Shown one piece after another: positions 12,401 to 22,426 of a stretch of DNA of 64,000 nt. The DNA is from Ophiodon elongatus (Eukaryota; Chordata; Actinopteri; Perciformes; Hexagrammidae), in NCBI GenBank assembly GCA_016806645.1, contig JACSYO010001298.1:66001-130000 (forward strand), given 5' to 3'. The notes under the pieces were generated by a model. It ran no database searches. It saw nothing but the letters and a program-made list of their open reading frames with translations, and was not told where the DNA came from. Made by a program: the position numbers and the translations under genes. The number at the start of each line of letters is the position of its first letter. Position 1 is the stretch's first letter.

Positions 12401-15400
12401 TGTGCCTTAACTTGCAAACAGTTTGTATCAAACTAAAAAACAAGTAAAATATATTTAACAGAAGCATGAAAGCCAGAGTAAATATTCTGTTTTGGTTTTG
12501 TTCCTCTTCCTGAAACAGGCCGTGTGCTGCGACGACCTCCTCCACTGCTGCCCGCACGCCACCGTCTGCAACCTGCAGGCGGAGACGTGTGACGACCCGT
12601 CGGGCTCCTCGCCTCCGGTCCGCTGGGTGGAGAAGGAGCCGGCCCTGACCTCGGGGGTGGAGGAGAAGTCGGCCCTGACCTCGGGGGTGGAGGAGGAGAA
12701 GTGTGACGAGCAGACGGTGTGTCGGGGCAGCTCCACCTGCTGTAAGGCGGCCTCGGGGCAGTGGGCCTGCTGCCCCCTACCTCAGGTCAGCGTCTCCTCC
12801 TCAGTTTAAGGCCTCGTCGAGGGGGATGCGGTCAGACTGGTGTGTTCTGCAGAGTACTGATTTCTTCCAGGATGTGAAATTCCTGTTAACTCGTAAACCA
12901 AATTCCTGTCGCAGCTTTTTAAAAAAGGAGATGAAACTCTGCTGGTTTAATCTTGAACAAAAGATGAACAACTGTGTTTAATAAAAAAAAAAAGAAGCAT
13001 GTGGATGTAAAACGTTAAGTTACGCCTCCAAAGGGTCATTTCAGTAAGAAACAAAAGATTCATGTCGAGCTGAAAGCCAATAAAACTATCTGCAGTTTCA
13101 ATCTGTTTTCTTTCAGCTTCACTTCGTCCACCATCTTGCAGTGTTTTGCACAGAACTGCAGCGATGAAGCGATGAAGCATTCTGAGTTTCCTCCAGCTTT
13201 AATGCCGTTTAGTGCGACCCACAGTTATGAGCAGCCGAGTGGAGTAAACACAACGTTTAAGTGTTTTAGTTTGAATAGCTCTACGCTGGGGAAAAGAACT
13301 ACACAAGGTTCTTCTCCACAGTCGGTGTCTTACTGCAGTAGATGGAGAACCAGCATGGGATGTGTTTTAGACCCTAAAAGAATAAATATCAGTTTAAGTG
13401 TTAACTATATTATGTCTACGCTCTACAAAGACACCAGACTCCATTGACAAACGATAGTTTTACCTCCGAATAAAGAAGTTGCTGGTCTACTGCTGCCTCC
13501 ATCATATTGTGTGACTTGAGTGGTGTTTCAAAGGGTTAATTCAGATTCAAAGTCTCACAATAACTCAAACTGGAGGCAACAGAAGACCAGCAACTTCTGT
13601 GAGTCTGGTGTCTTTGTAGAGAACATAGATAAAAGCTTCAGTTCCTCATCAAAGAGCAAGAAACGCCTTTTTAAAGATGGTTAAACCGAACTGCTTCACC
13701 TGCGTCATGTCGCAGCATAACAATGGCTAATTTAGGCTCAATTAATCTTAATTAATGTGAGTTTCTCTGACTCGCTGAGGCTCTCGTTCCTGTTTCTCCT
13801 TCAACCAAACCAAGTAGAAACGCCTCAAACTGAAGGACTTGATGTGAAACCTTTCAGCATCAAGAGGTCACTCAGGAGACTCGGATCTGTGAGGAATCAA
13901 ACTTCCTTCTGGAACCACTTTTAATTTTATAGTATGTTTTTTAACGACGTTCATAAGACTTGACTGCATAATAACGGAGTCATCGCAACTCGAGGGGCTT
14001 TCTTAGGACGAAAGCAGAGCAGGAATGTTTCGGTCCTACGTGACATTCTTTGACTGTTCTGTCTAAATCTCTTCCATCTGTTGAACTCTTGAGGGTTTGA
14101 TCTTCTCCCTCGCAGGCCGTTTCCAGTCCGGCTCGGAACATGTGCGACGGCCAGACGAGCTGCCCCCGAGACACGACCTGCTGCTTTATGGACGAGACCC
14201 GCCAGTGGGGCTGCTGCCCTCTGCCGGAGGTACGCCACGAATTACCCCAACGCATGCCCTTCACTACCCTTACCCCAACCATTCACTACCCTTACCCCAA
14301 CCATTCACTACCCTTACCCCAACCATTCACTACCCTTACCCCAACCATTCACTACCCTTACCCCAACCATTCACTACCCTTACCCCAACCATTCACTACC
14401 CTTACCCCAACGCCCGCCCTTCACTACCCTTACCCAGACGCACGCCATTCACTACCCTTACCCCAACCATTCATTACCCTTACCCAGACACACGCCCTTC
14501 ACTACCCTTACCCCAACGCCCGCCCTTCATTACCCTTACCCCAACGCCCGCCCTTCACTACCCTTACCCAAACCCTTCACTACCCTTGCCCAAACCCTTC
14601 ACTACCCTTGCCCAAACCCTTCACTACCCTTACCCAAACCCTTCACTACCCTTACCCAAACCCTTTACTACCCTTACCCAAACCCTTCACTACCCTTACC
14701 CAGGCGCCCGCCCCTCGTTACCCAGGTGCCCGCTGAATGCATGCGGTTCCTTGAGCTTTGAGTGTGCTGTTCCTCAGGCGGTGTGCTGTGAGGACGGGAC
14801 CCACTGCTGCCCCAGCGGCCACGCCTGCGAGCCCCACCGCGCCGCCTGCTCCAAGGGCCCCCACGTGGTCGTGCCCTGGTTCTCCAAGCTGAGCGCCCTG
14901 AGCGAGCCGGCCGCCGTGACCGACGTCAAGTGCGACGACAAGAGCAGCTGCGCTTCGGGGACGACGTGCTGCAAGCTGCAGACGGGCGAGTGGGGCTGCT
15001 GCCCGCTGGTGAAGGTCTGACCGCCGCCGGCTGCACGTCAATCACACGGCAAATCATGCCATGTTTAAAAATACACAATTAAACGCAGGGAAAGGGAAAG
15101 GAAGTGGCGGTCTGGTTAAGCAGTGAGATTTTAGTCTATTTAAAAAGTATTTTACATTCAGGATTAAACTACAAGTCACGGTTGCTCAAGACATTTTTAA
15201 TCTGATGATGATAACATGGTCCTATTATTCAAAGGAAATTAGTTAGTGCGTTGTTCACATTAGGATTCTTATTTATTTTCTGATACCTTTTTATAAAAAC
15301 ACCAACACATGTGCTCACATGGACTTCCAAGACAAATAAAGACCAGAGCTTCTTATGAAAGATATTACATTTAAACAAAATCTTGGTCTCAAGTTCTACA

Positions 15401-16571
15401 AATGGAGATTTATTTATTAAATTGTGAGTCTAGAAAATATTATTATTTTTCCGATGCACAACTTGTCATTCAAAGGACTTCAGCAAAATTGAGGAACATT
15501 TGACTAATAAGAGAGACTGTCTGAGGATTAAAGAGTTAAGGCTGTATATATATATATTTATTTATTTATTTATTTATTTTCTTTTCTTTTCTTAAAAAAA
15601 ATTGAGTTATGAAATGGACTTTAGTTTTACCTAATTCAAAGTCTGAGGTTAATTCAATAAAAAAAAAAAAAAAAAAAACCTTATTTTCAACTTGATTTTC
15701 TTTTTTTAAAATTTGATGTCGTAAAATAGTCCAGGGAAGTTCATGTAAAATGTAAAGACATTTATGTTGCGTGTTATATTTGTTTTTTTTGTGATGAAAT
15801 GATTCTAAAATGAAGCTTCTTGTCCCGTCTTCAGGCGGTTTGCTGCGCCGACCACGAGCACTGCTGCCCTCAGGGCTACACCTGCAACATGCAGACCGGC
15901 ACCTGCGAGAAGACGGACCACGCCGCGCTCGTCCCCCTCCCGCAGGTCAGAGTGGTACGACCCGAGCCCAGAGACGTGGAGGACGTGCCGTGTGACCTCA
16001 CGGGGGCCTTTCGCTGCTCCAGCCGGGACACGTGCTGCCGGGTGTCGGCCTCCGAGTGGGCCTGCTGCCCCTCGACCCGGGTACGGTCACGCCTCAGTCA
16101 CATGACCCAAAGAAATACGTTTACTACTTTATTAAGTCTCAATGTTACTCTCGGAGAGCAATGTGTAAATGTAGTATTAATCAAATCAATATAATGGGTA
16201 GAATATAGAGTAATAATCAGTGTTAAAGTTATTCACTATGGTGTCTCTTAAATTTGCAATAAGTTAATATCCAGTAGTCTGATTTAATTCTTAATCTGTT
16301 ATATATTTTTTTTAATTTTTTTTATTTATTTATTTTTCTTTGACTTGGGAAAAATATATTCAAGACATTTAGTTCCAGATATAAATAAAAACAGATATTT
16401 TCGTAGCTTTTATTTACAAATATGAGTTATTTAAATGAGGCTTGTGAATTAATTATAAAACATTTCTTAAGTATTAAGACATCTGGAATCATTTGGTGCC
16501 TTCACGGGTTTAAGTCAATACAGTTTTTTGCAGAAATTGGATAAAATAATTGCGTTTAAATACATTTTGGG

Positions 16572-16607
<36 letters not shown>

Positions 16608-16927
16608 TATCTGAATTAATTTCTCTTGAAGGCAGATTTCTTGGTGCAGACACGCATTCTGTTTTTCATCAGCTTAATAATGAGAACATTTACAATGAGT
16701 CCAAAAGTCAATATTTAATGAAAAAAAGAGACTTAATAATTACCAAACTTTTTATCCAACAAGATATTCTTCTTCAATCCACATTTGTGGGCGTTTAGCC
16801 GTTAAAAATTATAGTTATTAATTATAGTTAATGAAAAAAGACGAGAAATGTGACGATGACAAGAACTCCGTAAAAACTCCTAAATGTAATCTAATTTAAA
16901 ATTCTGTTATTCAAACTATCATCATGC

Positions 16928-16962
<35 letters not shown>

Positions 16963-17367
16963 TTTTTTCTTTTTTTTTTATACGAGTTTATGATTCATAA
17001 TTAAGTTAATAACCTTTAAATATTTTTCCAAATTCAAAAAAATAAATATATTTATTTTGTATAGGTTTATGATTCATAATTGAGTTAATAACCTTTTTTA
17101 AATGTGTTTGTTATCATTTAAATCTGTTACAAGTGAATAACGCGCTCACTGGACAGGATGTGGTCATCGGCCTTCATGATAAATAAATAAATAAATAAAT
17201 AAATAATTCCCTCCCGTTTCCTCCTCCAGGCCGTCTGCTGCCCCGACTCGAGGCACTGCTGCCCCGCGGGACACGCGTGTGACCTGCAGGCCGGCGGGTG
17301 CTCCCTGCTCACCTGGGACGCTCCGCTCGGGGACCGGAGGAGAGACTTTGTCCCACGCGGACTCTAA
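5646..17367 (+). CDS. grna: progranulin (multi-granulin precursor), 15 coding exons, 784 aa
   Basis: Secreted and lysosomal growth-factor/chaperone precursor cut into granulins. Coding exons: 5646-5777, 6284-6424, 7325-7438, 8096-8237, 8717-8835, 9355-9484, 9581-9669, 10296-10449, 11203-11300, 11410-11643, 12519-12785, 14116-14229, 14778-15014, 15835-16080, 17230-17367. All junctions are GT-AG and the phases agree. The ATG follows an acceptor directly. MWILFLALLGPSLA is a short signal peptide, and the MW...CPDG start resembles human GRN. Nine complete 12-cysteine granulin modules are seen (N-half C..C..CC..CC, C-half CC..HCC..C..C), plus one N-half without a partner (residues about 512-540). 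The C-terminus has a WDAPL motif as in human progranulin but ends FVPRGL instead of a QLL-type sortilin-binding end. The paralog letter is inferred from synteny with fam171a2. Confidence 0.9.
6056..6081 (+). promoter_or_regulatory. triple DR4-type nuclear-receptor-like half-site array in grn intron
   Basis: GGGTCA-ccag-AGGTCA-ccag-AGGTCA: three half-sites in the same orientation with 4-base spacers, the geometry used by TR/RXR and LXR/RXR. It may equally be a chance 10-bp tandem repeat. Binding is not shown. Confidence 0.3.
7325..8237 (+). CDS. grna: grn: granulin module 2 (exons 4-5)
   Basis: Exon 7325-7438 (LEETVKAVVCPDHESEC..) and exon 8096-8237 (AVCCEDKRHCC..) form one complete module. 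The acceptor at 7324 has a poor pyrimidine tract but keeps the frame. The exon ends in phase 1 inside a basic linker (EKRPARRRENNS). Confidence 0.85.
8340..8660 (+). repeat. about 50-bp tandem repeat, six to seven units, in grn intron
   Basis: The unit contains TATGCTGATGATACTATACT and a TTTATAACTT..TTGTTTCTTTA part. Spacing varies from about 44 to 52 bp because of T-run length changes. It ends shortly before exon 8717. Confidence 0.75.
8717..9484 (+). CDS. grna: grn: granulin module 3 (exons 6-7)
   Basis: Exon 8717-8835 (SCPGGKSSCPDSDTCC..) and exon 9355-9484 (AICCSDHLHCC..) carry all 12 cysteines. The linker exon boundary is in phase 1. Confidence 0.88.
9581..10449 (+). CDS. grna: grn: granulin module 4 (exons 8-9)
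   Basis: Exon 9581-9669 (VECPDESTCPDQTTCC..) and exon 10296-10449 (AVCCSDHIHCC..) make a complete module. It has a longer Thr/Val-rich linker (TAMTMTRPAAVTTLVEV). An (AGCT)-type minisatellite sits in the intron between the halves. Confidence 0.88.
9950..10185 (+). repeat. minisatellite of CTACCACAGCTAACTAGCTA type in grn intron
   Basis: About eight imperfect units of roughly 28-34 bp, made of CTAACTAGCTAGCTAA and CTCTACCACAG words. It lies just upstream of exon 10296. Confidence 0.75.
10561..10600. repeat. perfect 40-bp palindrome in grn intron
   Basis: TTAACACTGAGATTAAATAT is followed immediately by its reverse complement, with no loop. A few further bases on each side also pair. Confidence 0.85.
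11203..12785 (+). CDS. grna: grn: granulin modules 5, 6 and orphan N-half (exons 10-12)
   Basis: Exon 11203-11300 plus the first part of 11410-11643 form module 5. The second part of 11410-11643 plus the first part of 12519-12785 form module 6. Exons 11 and 12 each fuse a C-half, a linker and the next N-half, with no intron in the linker. The linker of exon 12 has a perfect internal duplication of (S)ALTSGVEE. Exon 12 ends with an N-half (KCDEQTVC..WACCPLPQ) whose C-half is missing, because the next exon starts another N-half. Confidence 0.88.
14116..17367 (+). CDS. grna: grn: granulin modules 7-9 and C-terminus (exons 13-16)
   Basis: Exon 14116-14229 (AVSSPARNMCDGQTSC..) is an N-half. Exons 14778-15014 and 15835-16080 are fused C-half/linker/N-half exons. 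Exon 17230-17367 is the last C-half (AVCCPDSRHCC..) and the tail SLLTWDAPLGD....FVPRGL with a TAA stop at 17365-17367. All cysteines expected of three full modules are present. Confidence 0.88.
14255..14715 (+). repeat. 22-bp minisatellite with CCCTTACCC core in grn intron
   Basis: About 22 units of TTCACTACCCTTACCCCAACC type fill nearly the whole intron between exons 14116-14229 and 14778-15014. Later units are shorter (TTCACTACCCTTACCCAAACCC). The array is free of stop codons over long stretches, which makes artificial long open frames. Confidence 0.85.
15015..15834 (+). other. grn intron without recognised feature
   Basis: AT-rich intron containing short (TATT)n, T- and A-runs. Nothing else was recognised. 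Confidence 0.5.
16081..17229 (+). other. last grn intron, AT-rich with microsatellites
   Basis: It contains an (ATT)n array at about 16571-16608, an (AT)n array near 16940-16962, a direct repeat of TTTATGATTCATAATT-type words (about 16986 and 17066), and (AAAT)n at 17178-17206. No gene is seen. Confidence 0.5.
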
Positions 17368-17760
17368 ACCCCACGCGGCGGCGCGCCGACGGGCGGCCAT
17401 CTTGGATCCGTAACGTCCCCGTCGTCATGGAGGTGTGTGTGTGTGTGTGTGGCCGTGGTTTATTTTGGGTGCTGGTGAAGAGGAGACTTGGTGAATGAAG
17501 ACATTGTAATGACGTAGAAGCACTTTGATCAGGTGACCGGCGGCTCTGTTCCAACATGTGTAGACTGACGTCACTTCCTGTAGAGGAGGCGGGGCTAAGA
17601 GCAACCATCGATGTGGAAAACCTTAAAAATGGGTCATAAATATATACTTGCATATGTTTCTGTAGTTGTTTCAAACCCCTGGAAGCTTCTGTTTGTTTAC
17701 AGCTCTGTAAGGTCTGTTTGTCAAACTCTAAAATAAACTGTTTAGTTGGGATTTTGTTGA
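17368..17760 (+). other. grna: 3'UTR of grn
   Basis: Sequence after the TAA stop, with a short (GT)n at about 17432-17450. A canonical AATAAA at 17732-17737 likely ends the transcript. Confidence 0.6.
17732..17737 (+). terminator. likely polyadenylation signal of grn
   Basis: AATAAA about 365 bases after the stop, followed by T/G-rich sequence (TTGGGATTTTGTTG). Confidence 0.6.
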
Positions 17761-17993
17761 CTGGATGGTAAATAAATAAATAAATATTATTTTTTTTGCT
17801 TTTTCTCGCGAGTAGTTTTTTTTAATGGTTCCTCGTCAAAGTGGTGGAGGACCGGGACCCCGGTCTGGATCGGGGACACCCCCCTCTGGACCGGGACCCC
17901 GGTCTGGATTGGGACCCCACCTTGACCGGGACCGGTCTGGCTCCAAACCCTGATGATGAAAGGGATTCTGGAGCTGAAGACACCGGAGTCCAA

Positions 17994-18029
<36 letters not shown>

Positions 18030-18737
18030 CAAATAATTAAAAAGCAGAAACGTCCTGATTTAAAATAAACAAACTATATCAAAACATCTGTTTACGTCCT
18101 TCTTCCCAAACGCATCTTCACTAACACTTTATTTAAAACAATTCTGGTTTAAGTGGTGAGTCTACGACGGGATAAAAGACTCAAACTGCACGAGTTGAGT
18201 TTATTAACTATGTTTTAATCTCTTTGGAGCTCTTGAACGCCCACAATTACTTAATCAAGACGTTTGAGGGAAAAATCAAGTTTATTTCAAGAAATCAGTG
18301 AAACTGAGATTAATATGCAAACGGTCATTTTGTGTTAATCTTTTAAATGTTTGCTCTTTATTTTTGACTGTATTGGAGAAGGCCGTGAGAGGTGCTGGTC
18401 GTCATGACGACGCACTCCATCGGTGGAAAAGAACAAACGTCATTTTTTGTTAGTTTTTTTTTGGACAGTTGAGTAGATTTCTGGATAAATAAGCTGTTTC
18501 CTGATCTGGAGCTTGGAGATGAATGTTTTTGTTTCCAGTGGTTCTGTCACCGTGAGGCTAACCGCTCTGACTTTCAATGCTTCCAAACACTTTAAAGATT
18601 GTAGAAATCTCTTTTATGTTTCATTTAATCCTCTTTTTATTAAAGATTGGAGCGAGATTACCTCAACATGTGTTTATCGTGATGTCAACGATTCGCTCAG
18701 ACTTTAGGTTGGTCTGCTGTGGTCAACCTTTTTCCAC
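17760..18737. other. intergenic stretch, no gene seen
   Basis: It holds a G/C-rich imperfect repeat around 17855-17945 with GACCGGGACC and GGTCTGGATC words, a poly-T run at about 18000-18029, and otherwise unique AT-rich DNA. Confidence 0.5.
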
Positions 18738-19279
18738 AGGAGGGGGGAGGAAGAAGGAGGAGGGGGGGGGAGAGGAGGAGAAAGTAGGAGGAGGGGGAGG
18801 GAAGTAGAAAGTAGGAGGGGGGGAGAGGAAGTAGAAAGGGGGGAGAGGAGGAGGGGGGGAAGGAGGAGAAAGTAGGAAGGGGGGAGAGGAAGAGGAAGAA
18901 GGGGGGAAAGGAGGAGAGGAAGGAGGGGGGAGAGGGAGGAGGAGGAGGGGGGGAAGGAGGAGAAAGGAGGAGAAAGTAGGAGGGGGGAAGGAGGGAGGGG
19001 GGAAGGAGGAAGGGGGAGAGGAGGAGGGGGGGGAAAGGAGGAGAAAGTATGAGGGGGGAAGGAGGAAGGGGGGAGAGGAGGAGAAAGTAGGAGGGGGGAA
19101 GGAGGAAGGGGAGAGAGGAGGAGGGGAGGGAGGAGCAAGGGGAGAGGGAAGAGGAGCGAGGGAGGAAAAGGGGGGGAAGGAGGAGAAAGTAGGAGAGGGA
19201 AAGGAGGAGAGTGAGGAGGAAGTGGAGCAATGGAAGAAGAGGAGGAAGAAGAGGAGCAGGATGAGGAGGAAGAGGGGGG
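18738..19279 (+). repeat. about 540-bp polypurine tract (GGA/GGGGA-rich)
   Basis: The + strand is almost entirely A and G, made of irregular AGGAGGGGGGGAGAGG and AGGAGAAAGTAGG units. The rare pyrimidines are mostly the T of a recurring AAAGTAGG word. The length and purity are those of DNA able to form triplexes (H-DNA), and G-runs allow quadruplexes. Confidence 0.85.
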
Positions 19280-20164
19280 AATACAGTTCTTCATGGTGTC
19301 AGTTTGGTTGCCGTGGTAATGACATGCAGTGAGGTCATCCCTGATGTGCCTCACACTTCCTCTGGCCCTCATCATAATCCCCCCCCCGCCCATCCCTCCT
19401 ATCAGGAAGTTGTTATGACGACCAGAGTAAACACAGGACAGGAGGGTGGAGACAGAAGGATGGAGACAGAAGGGCGGAGACGTGACTGGTGGAGGTTCAC
19501 TCTGACCGTCTGCCCCCTGGTGGTCAGAAACCAACATGGCGGCTCTTCTGCTCCAGTTGGCAACAAAGAGCGACACGCTGCTTCAGCTGCAACGGGGTCA
19601 GGCTGAGAGGCCCTGAGCAGCACACCACTTCCTGTTTACAAATACTTTATCTTCATGCATCAGGCAACAGGTCTGTTCGGCCGCTGTCCACGAGGAGTGA
19701 GAAACACATCGCTCTTTGACTTAAAGTCCTTCAGGAATGTGATTTATGTCAGTTTGAAGTATTTTAATAAAAGAAATGTTAAAGTAGTTTTACTCAACGT
19801 TCTTTTGCAGTTAATAAACGAAGGTTTACTAATATTTATCGGATAAAAAGAATATCATTAAAGGACTTCTGAGTTTATTTCTATGTTATTACAAGTCTGG
19901 CATCTTATTTACATGAAAACTACAAAGAAAAGAAGTTGGAATCAATTTGGGATTTAAAAAATGGTCAGTGGCCTGTAAATTGAGTTTTACTGTGACACTA
20001 TATATATATATATATAAACTTTAAATTATTTTATTTTATGTGTTTTATGAAATGTTATGTTTGAATTTTCAAATGAAGCATTTTCTTATTAAATATGTGC
20101 TATTTTTTCATACATTTCCAGAACATAAATCTAAACATTTGATGAAGCCAGGTTCAAAATTCTT

Positions 20165-20800
20165 GTTTCACTTAGTTGACATAGTAGATTAGCGTAGCTT
20201 AGCATAAAGACTGGGAGCGGAGGGAAACAGCTAGCCTGGCTCTGCACAAAGGGAACAAAACATGGGAGGGAGGCTAGCGTAGCTTAGCATAAAGACTGGG
20301 AGCGGAGGGAAACAGCTAGCCTGGCTCTGCACAAAGGGAACAAAACATGGGAGGGAGGCTAGCGTAGCGTAGCATAAAGACTGGGAGCGGAGGGAAACAG
20401 CTAGCCTGGCTCTGCACAAAGGGAACAAAACATGGGAGGGAGGCTAGCGTAGCTTAGCATAAAGACTGGGAGCGGAGGGAAACAGCTAGCCTGGCTCTGC
20501 ACAAAGGGAACAAAACATGGGAGGGAGGCTAGCGTAGCGTAGCATAAAGACTGGGAGCGGAGGGAAACAGCTAGCCTGGCTCTGCACAAAGGGAACAAAA
20601 CATGGGAGGGAGGCTAGCGTAGCTTAGCATAAAGACTGGGAGCGGAGGGAAACGGCTATCCTGGCTCTGCACAAAGGGAACAAAACAAAGGTGCAAAAAC
20701 ACAAATGTAAAGACGACAATTTGAGTTTTTACCTGAAGTTATGTGTTGAGCGTGAGCTATTCAGATCCCAGTCTTTATGCTAAGCTAGGCTAACCGGCCT
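20165..20800. mobile_element. foldback MITE with an internal 85-bp satellite (about six units)
   Basis: The left side carries AGCTTAGCATAAAGACTGGG and the right side (about 20770-20792) its inverse, CCAGTCTTTATGCTAAGCTA, so the ends are inverted. Between them an 85-bp unit (AGCATAAAGACTGGGAGCGG ... AACAAAACATGGGAGG) repeats from about 20190 to 20685. Units alternate between GCGTAGCTTAGC and GCGTAGCGTAGC, giving a 170-bp higher-order period over part of the array. The base unit matches a repeat widespread in teleosts. Confidence 0.75.
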
Positions 20801-21086
20801 CTGGTGTCCCCCATGGGACCTTATGAGTACGCCAGTACATTGGATTGTGCCACGAATTACACAAACTTAATCACGAACATCCTCGTCAGCATTAATCTGA
20901 CAATCAATCGGTTTGTGAGGCCTGAAACAGCTCCACGTATAAATATATAAATATATAAATATCTTTTCTATGTTTAGCGGACTGACCCGCCAACAGCAGA
21001 GAGGACCGAAGAGACAAAAACCCTTTGACGTGGGACAGACGTCCGATTGGTCCGTCGCTGATCCCATTCAGATGTTGCCAGGGAGA

Positions 21087-21088
<2 letters not shown>

Positions 21089-21153
<65 letters not shown>
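21089..21153 (+). repeat. (CA)n microsatellite
   Basis: About 32 CA dinucleotides without interruption. Confidence 0.95.
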
Positions 21154-21156
<3 letters not shown>

Positions 21157-21960
21157 CCCTCCTCTGGTATTTTGTTAATTCCCACAGGAATGTGCAGCTC
21201 CTCGTCGTCTCTATGTGGGACGACACGTGTTGGTGGAGTTAATATAGTTTATTTTATTTCTTATAAAAGAGTACCACATTTAAAATATACTCGTTATTTA
21301 AACTCAACCTCGAAAACTACATTTAATTTCTGGTTTATTCTCTTTACAATATTCACTCGTTGAGGTTAAAAACAATTCTGATGATATTGCAGGTGAAAAA
21401 GAAATATCATTTTTAATGTATTTATCATGTTTAATTGTACTGTACCGTTTCATATCATGCAATATTATGTTTTTTATTATTATTATTATGTCACTAAATG
21501 TAAATTTTCTGTATTGTTATTCTATTAGGAACCGGTGTCATTTTAAATTTTTATAAATTATATATTTAATTCAAAGTACATTTCAAGTATCCATTAAATG
21601 TCTTTACATGAAAAATTAAATGAGTATTAAAATAATTGCCAATTAACTTTGTCAGTCAGCTCTACTTTTATAAACAGTCGTTTATTTCATACGTTTTTAT
21701 CATTTTAATTATTATATTTATAATAATTTATATTATTTTTATCGTGCAATAAAGTGCTGACAATGCAAAACATGTTGAAAGACAAGAAAGCAGAAGAGTC
21801 GAAAAATAATCAGATATAATCCAAACAAAACAAAACAAAGAGAAACAAGCAAACAAAAAACCAGAGAGAGAAAAACAAAAACAAAACTCAAAACATCACA
21901 TTTCTTAAACTTTTCATGAGTTTTGTTCTCAAATATTTTAATTTACAAACTAACTAACGC
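21154..21960. other. AT-rich intergenic stretch, nothing recognised
   Basis: Low-complexity AT-rich sequence with a short (ATT)n at about 21478-21490. No open frame of interest. Confidence 0.5.
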
Positions 21961-21961
21961 T

Positions 21962-22072
21962 GTCAGATAAATGTAACGTAGTAGAAGTAGAAAGGGGCAT
22001 GAAAAGGAGAGTACTAGTACCTCAAATACTTCTACTTGAGTACATGTACTTAGTTACATTCCAACACTGTGA
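21962..22072 (+). mobile_element. 3' fragment of the hAT-like MITE
   Basis: TACCTCAAATACTTCTACTT, then GAGTACATGTACTTAGTTAC, then ATTCCAACACTG. This is the right terminus of the family seen at 3091-3540. Confidence 0.55.
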
Positions 22073-22117
22073 ATGAAAGAAAACTCAAAGAGCAAGTGTC
22101 CCAGAAGGAATCCATCT

Positions 22118-22275
22118 GGGGGGGTGAGGCTGCAGGGGGGGTGGGGGGGGGTTAGAGGGGTGAGGCTGCAGGAGGGGGGGTGAGGCTGCAGGGGGGTTAG
22201 GGGGTGAGGCTGCAGGGGGTGTTAGGGGGTGAGGCTGCGGGGGTGTTAGGGGGTGAGGCTGCAGGGGTGTTACTG
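22118..22275 (+). repeat. G-rich minisatellite (GGGGTGAGGCTGCAGG type)
   Basis: Six or so units of about 25-28 bp with GTTAGGGGGTGAGGCTGCAG as the core. Multiple G-runs per unit give quadruplex potential. Confidence 0.75.
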
Positions 22276-22310
22276 AGGTGTAAGAGCTTGTAACTCTCAC
22301 ACAGGGTCGA

Positions 22311-22395
22311 CCAATCAGCAGAGGAAGGCAGAAAGCCGGTAGCTCACACTTGGACATTCACACACAGGACGGACAGAGAGGAAGACAGTGGGGAC

Positions 22396-22426
<31 letters not shown>

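Noticed and set aside
14117..14128. Alternative acceptor TTTCCAG at 14128 for grn exon 13
   Set aside because: It would need a phase-2 upstream exon; the exon before ends in phase 0, so only the acceptor at 14115 keeps the frame.
14097..15020. A long + strand open frame (307 codons) across two granulin exons and the intron
   Set aside because: It exists because the 22-bp minisatellite lacks stops. Exon 13 is read in a different frame from exon 14, and good splice sites flank the array.
18697..19576. Minus-strand Pro/Ser/Leu-rich frames of 177 and 290 codons
   Set aside because: They are translations of the complement of the polypurine tract, with no domain or start context.
20231..20598. 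Two identical 65-codon minus-strand frames as a duplicated small gene
   Set aside because: They are the 170-bp period of the satellite inside the foldback element.
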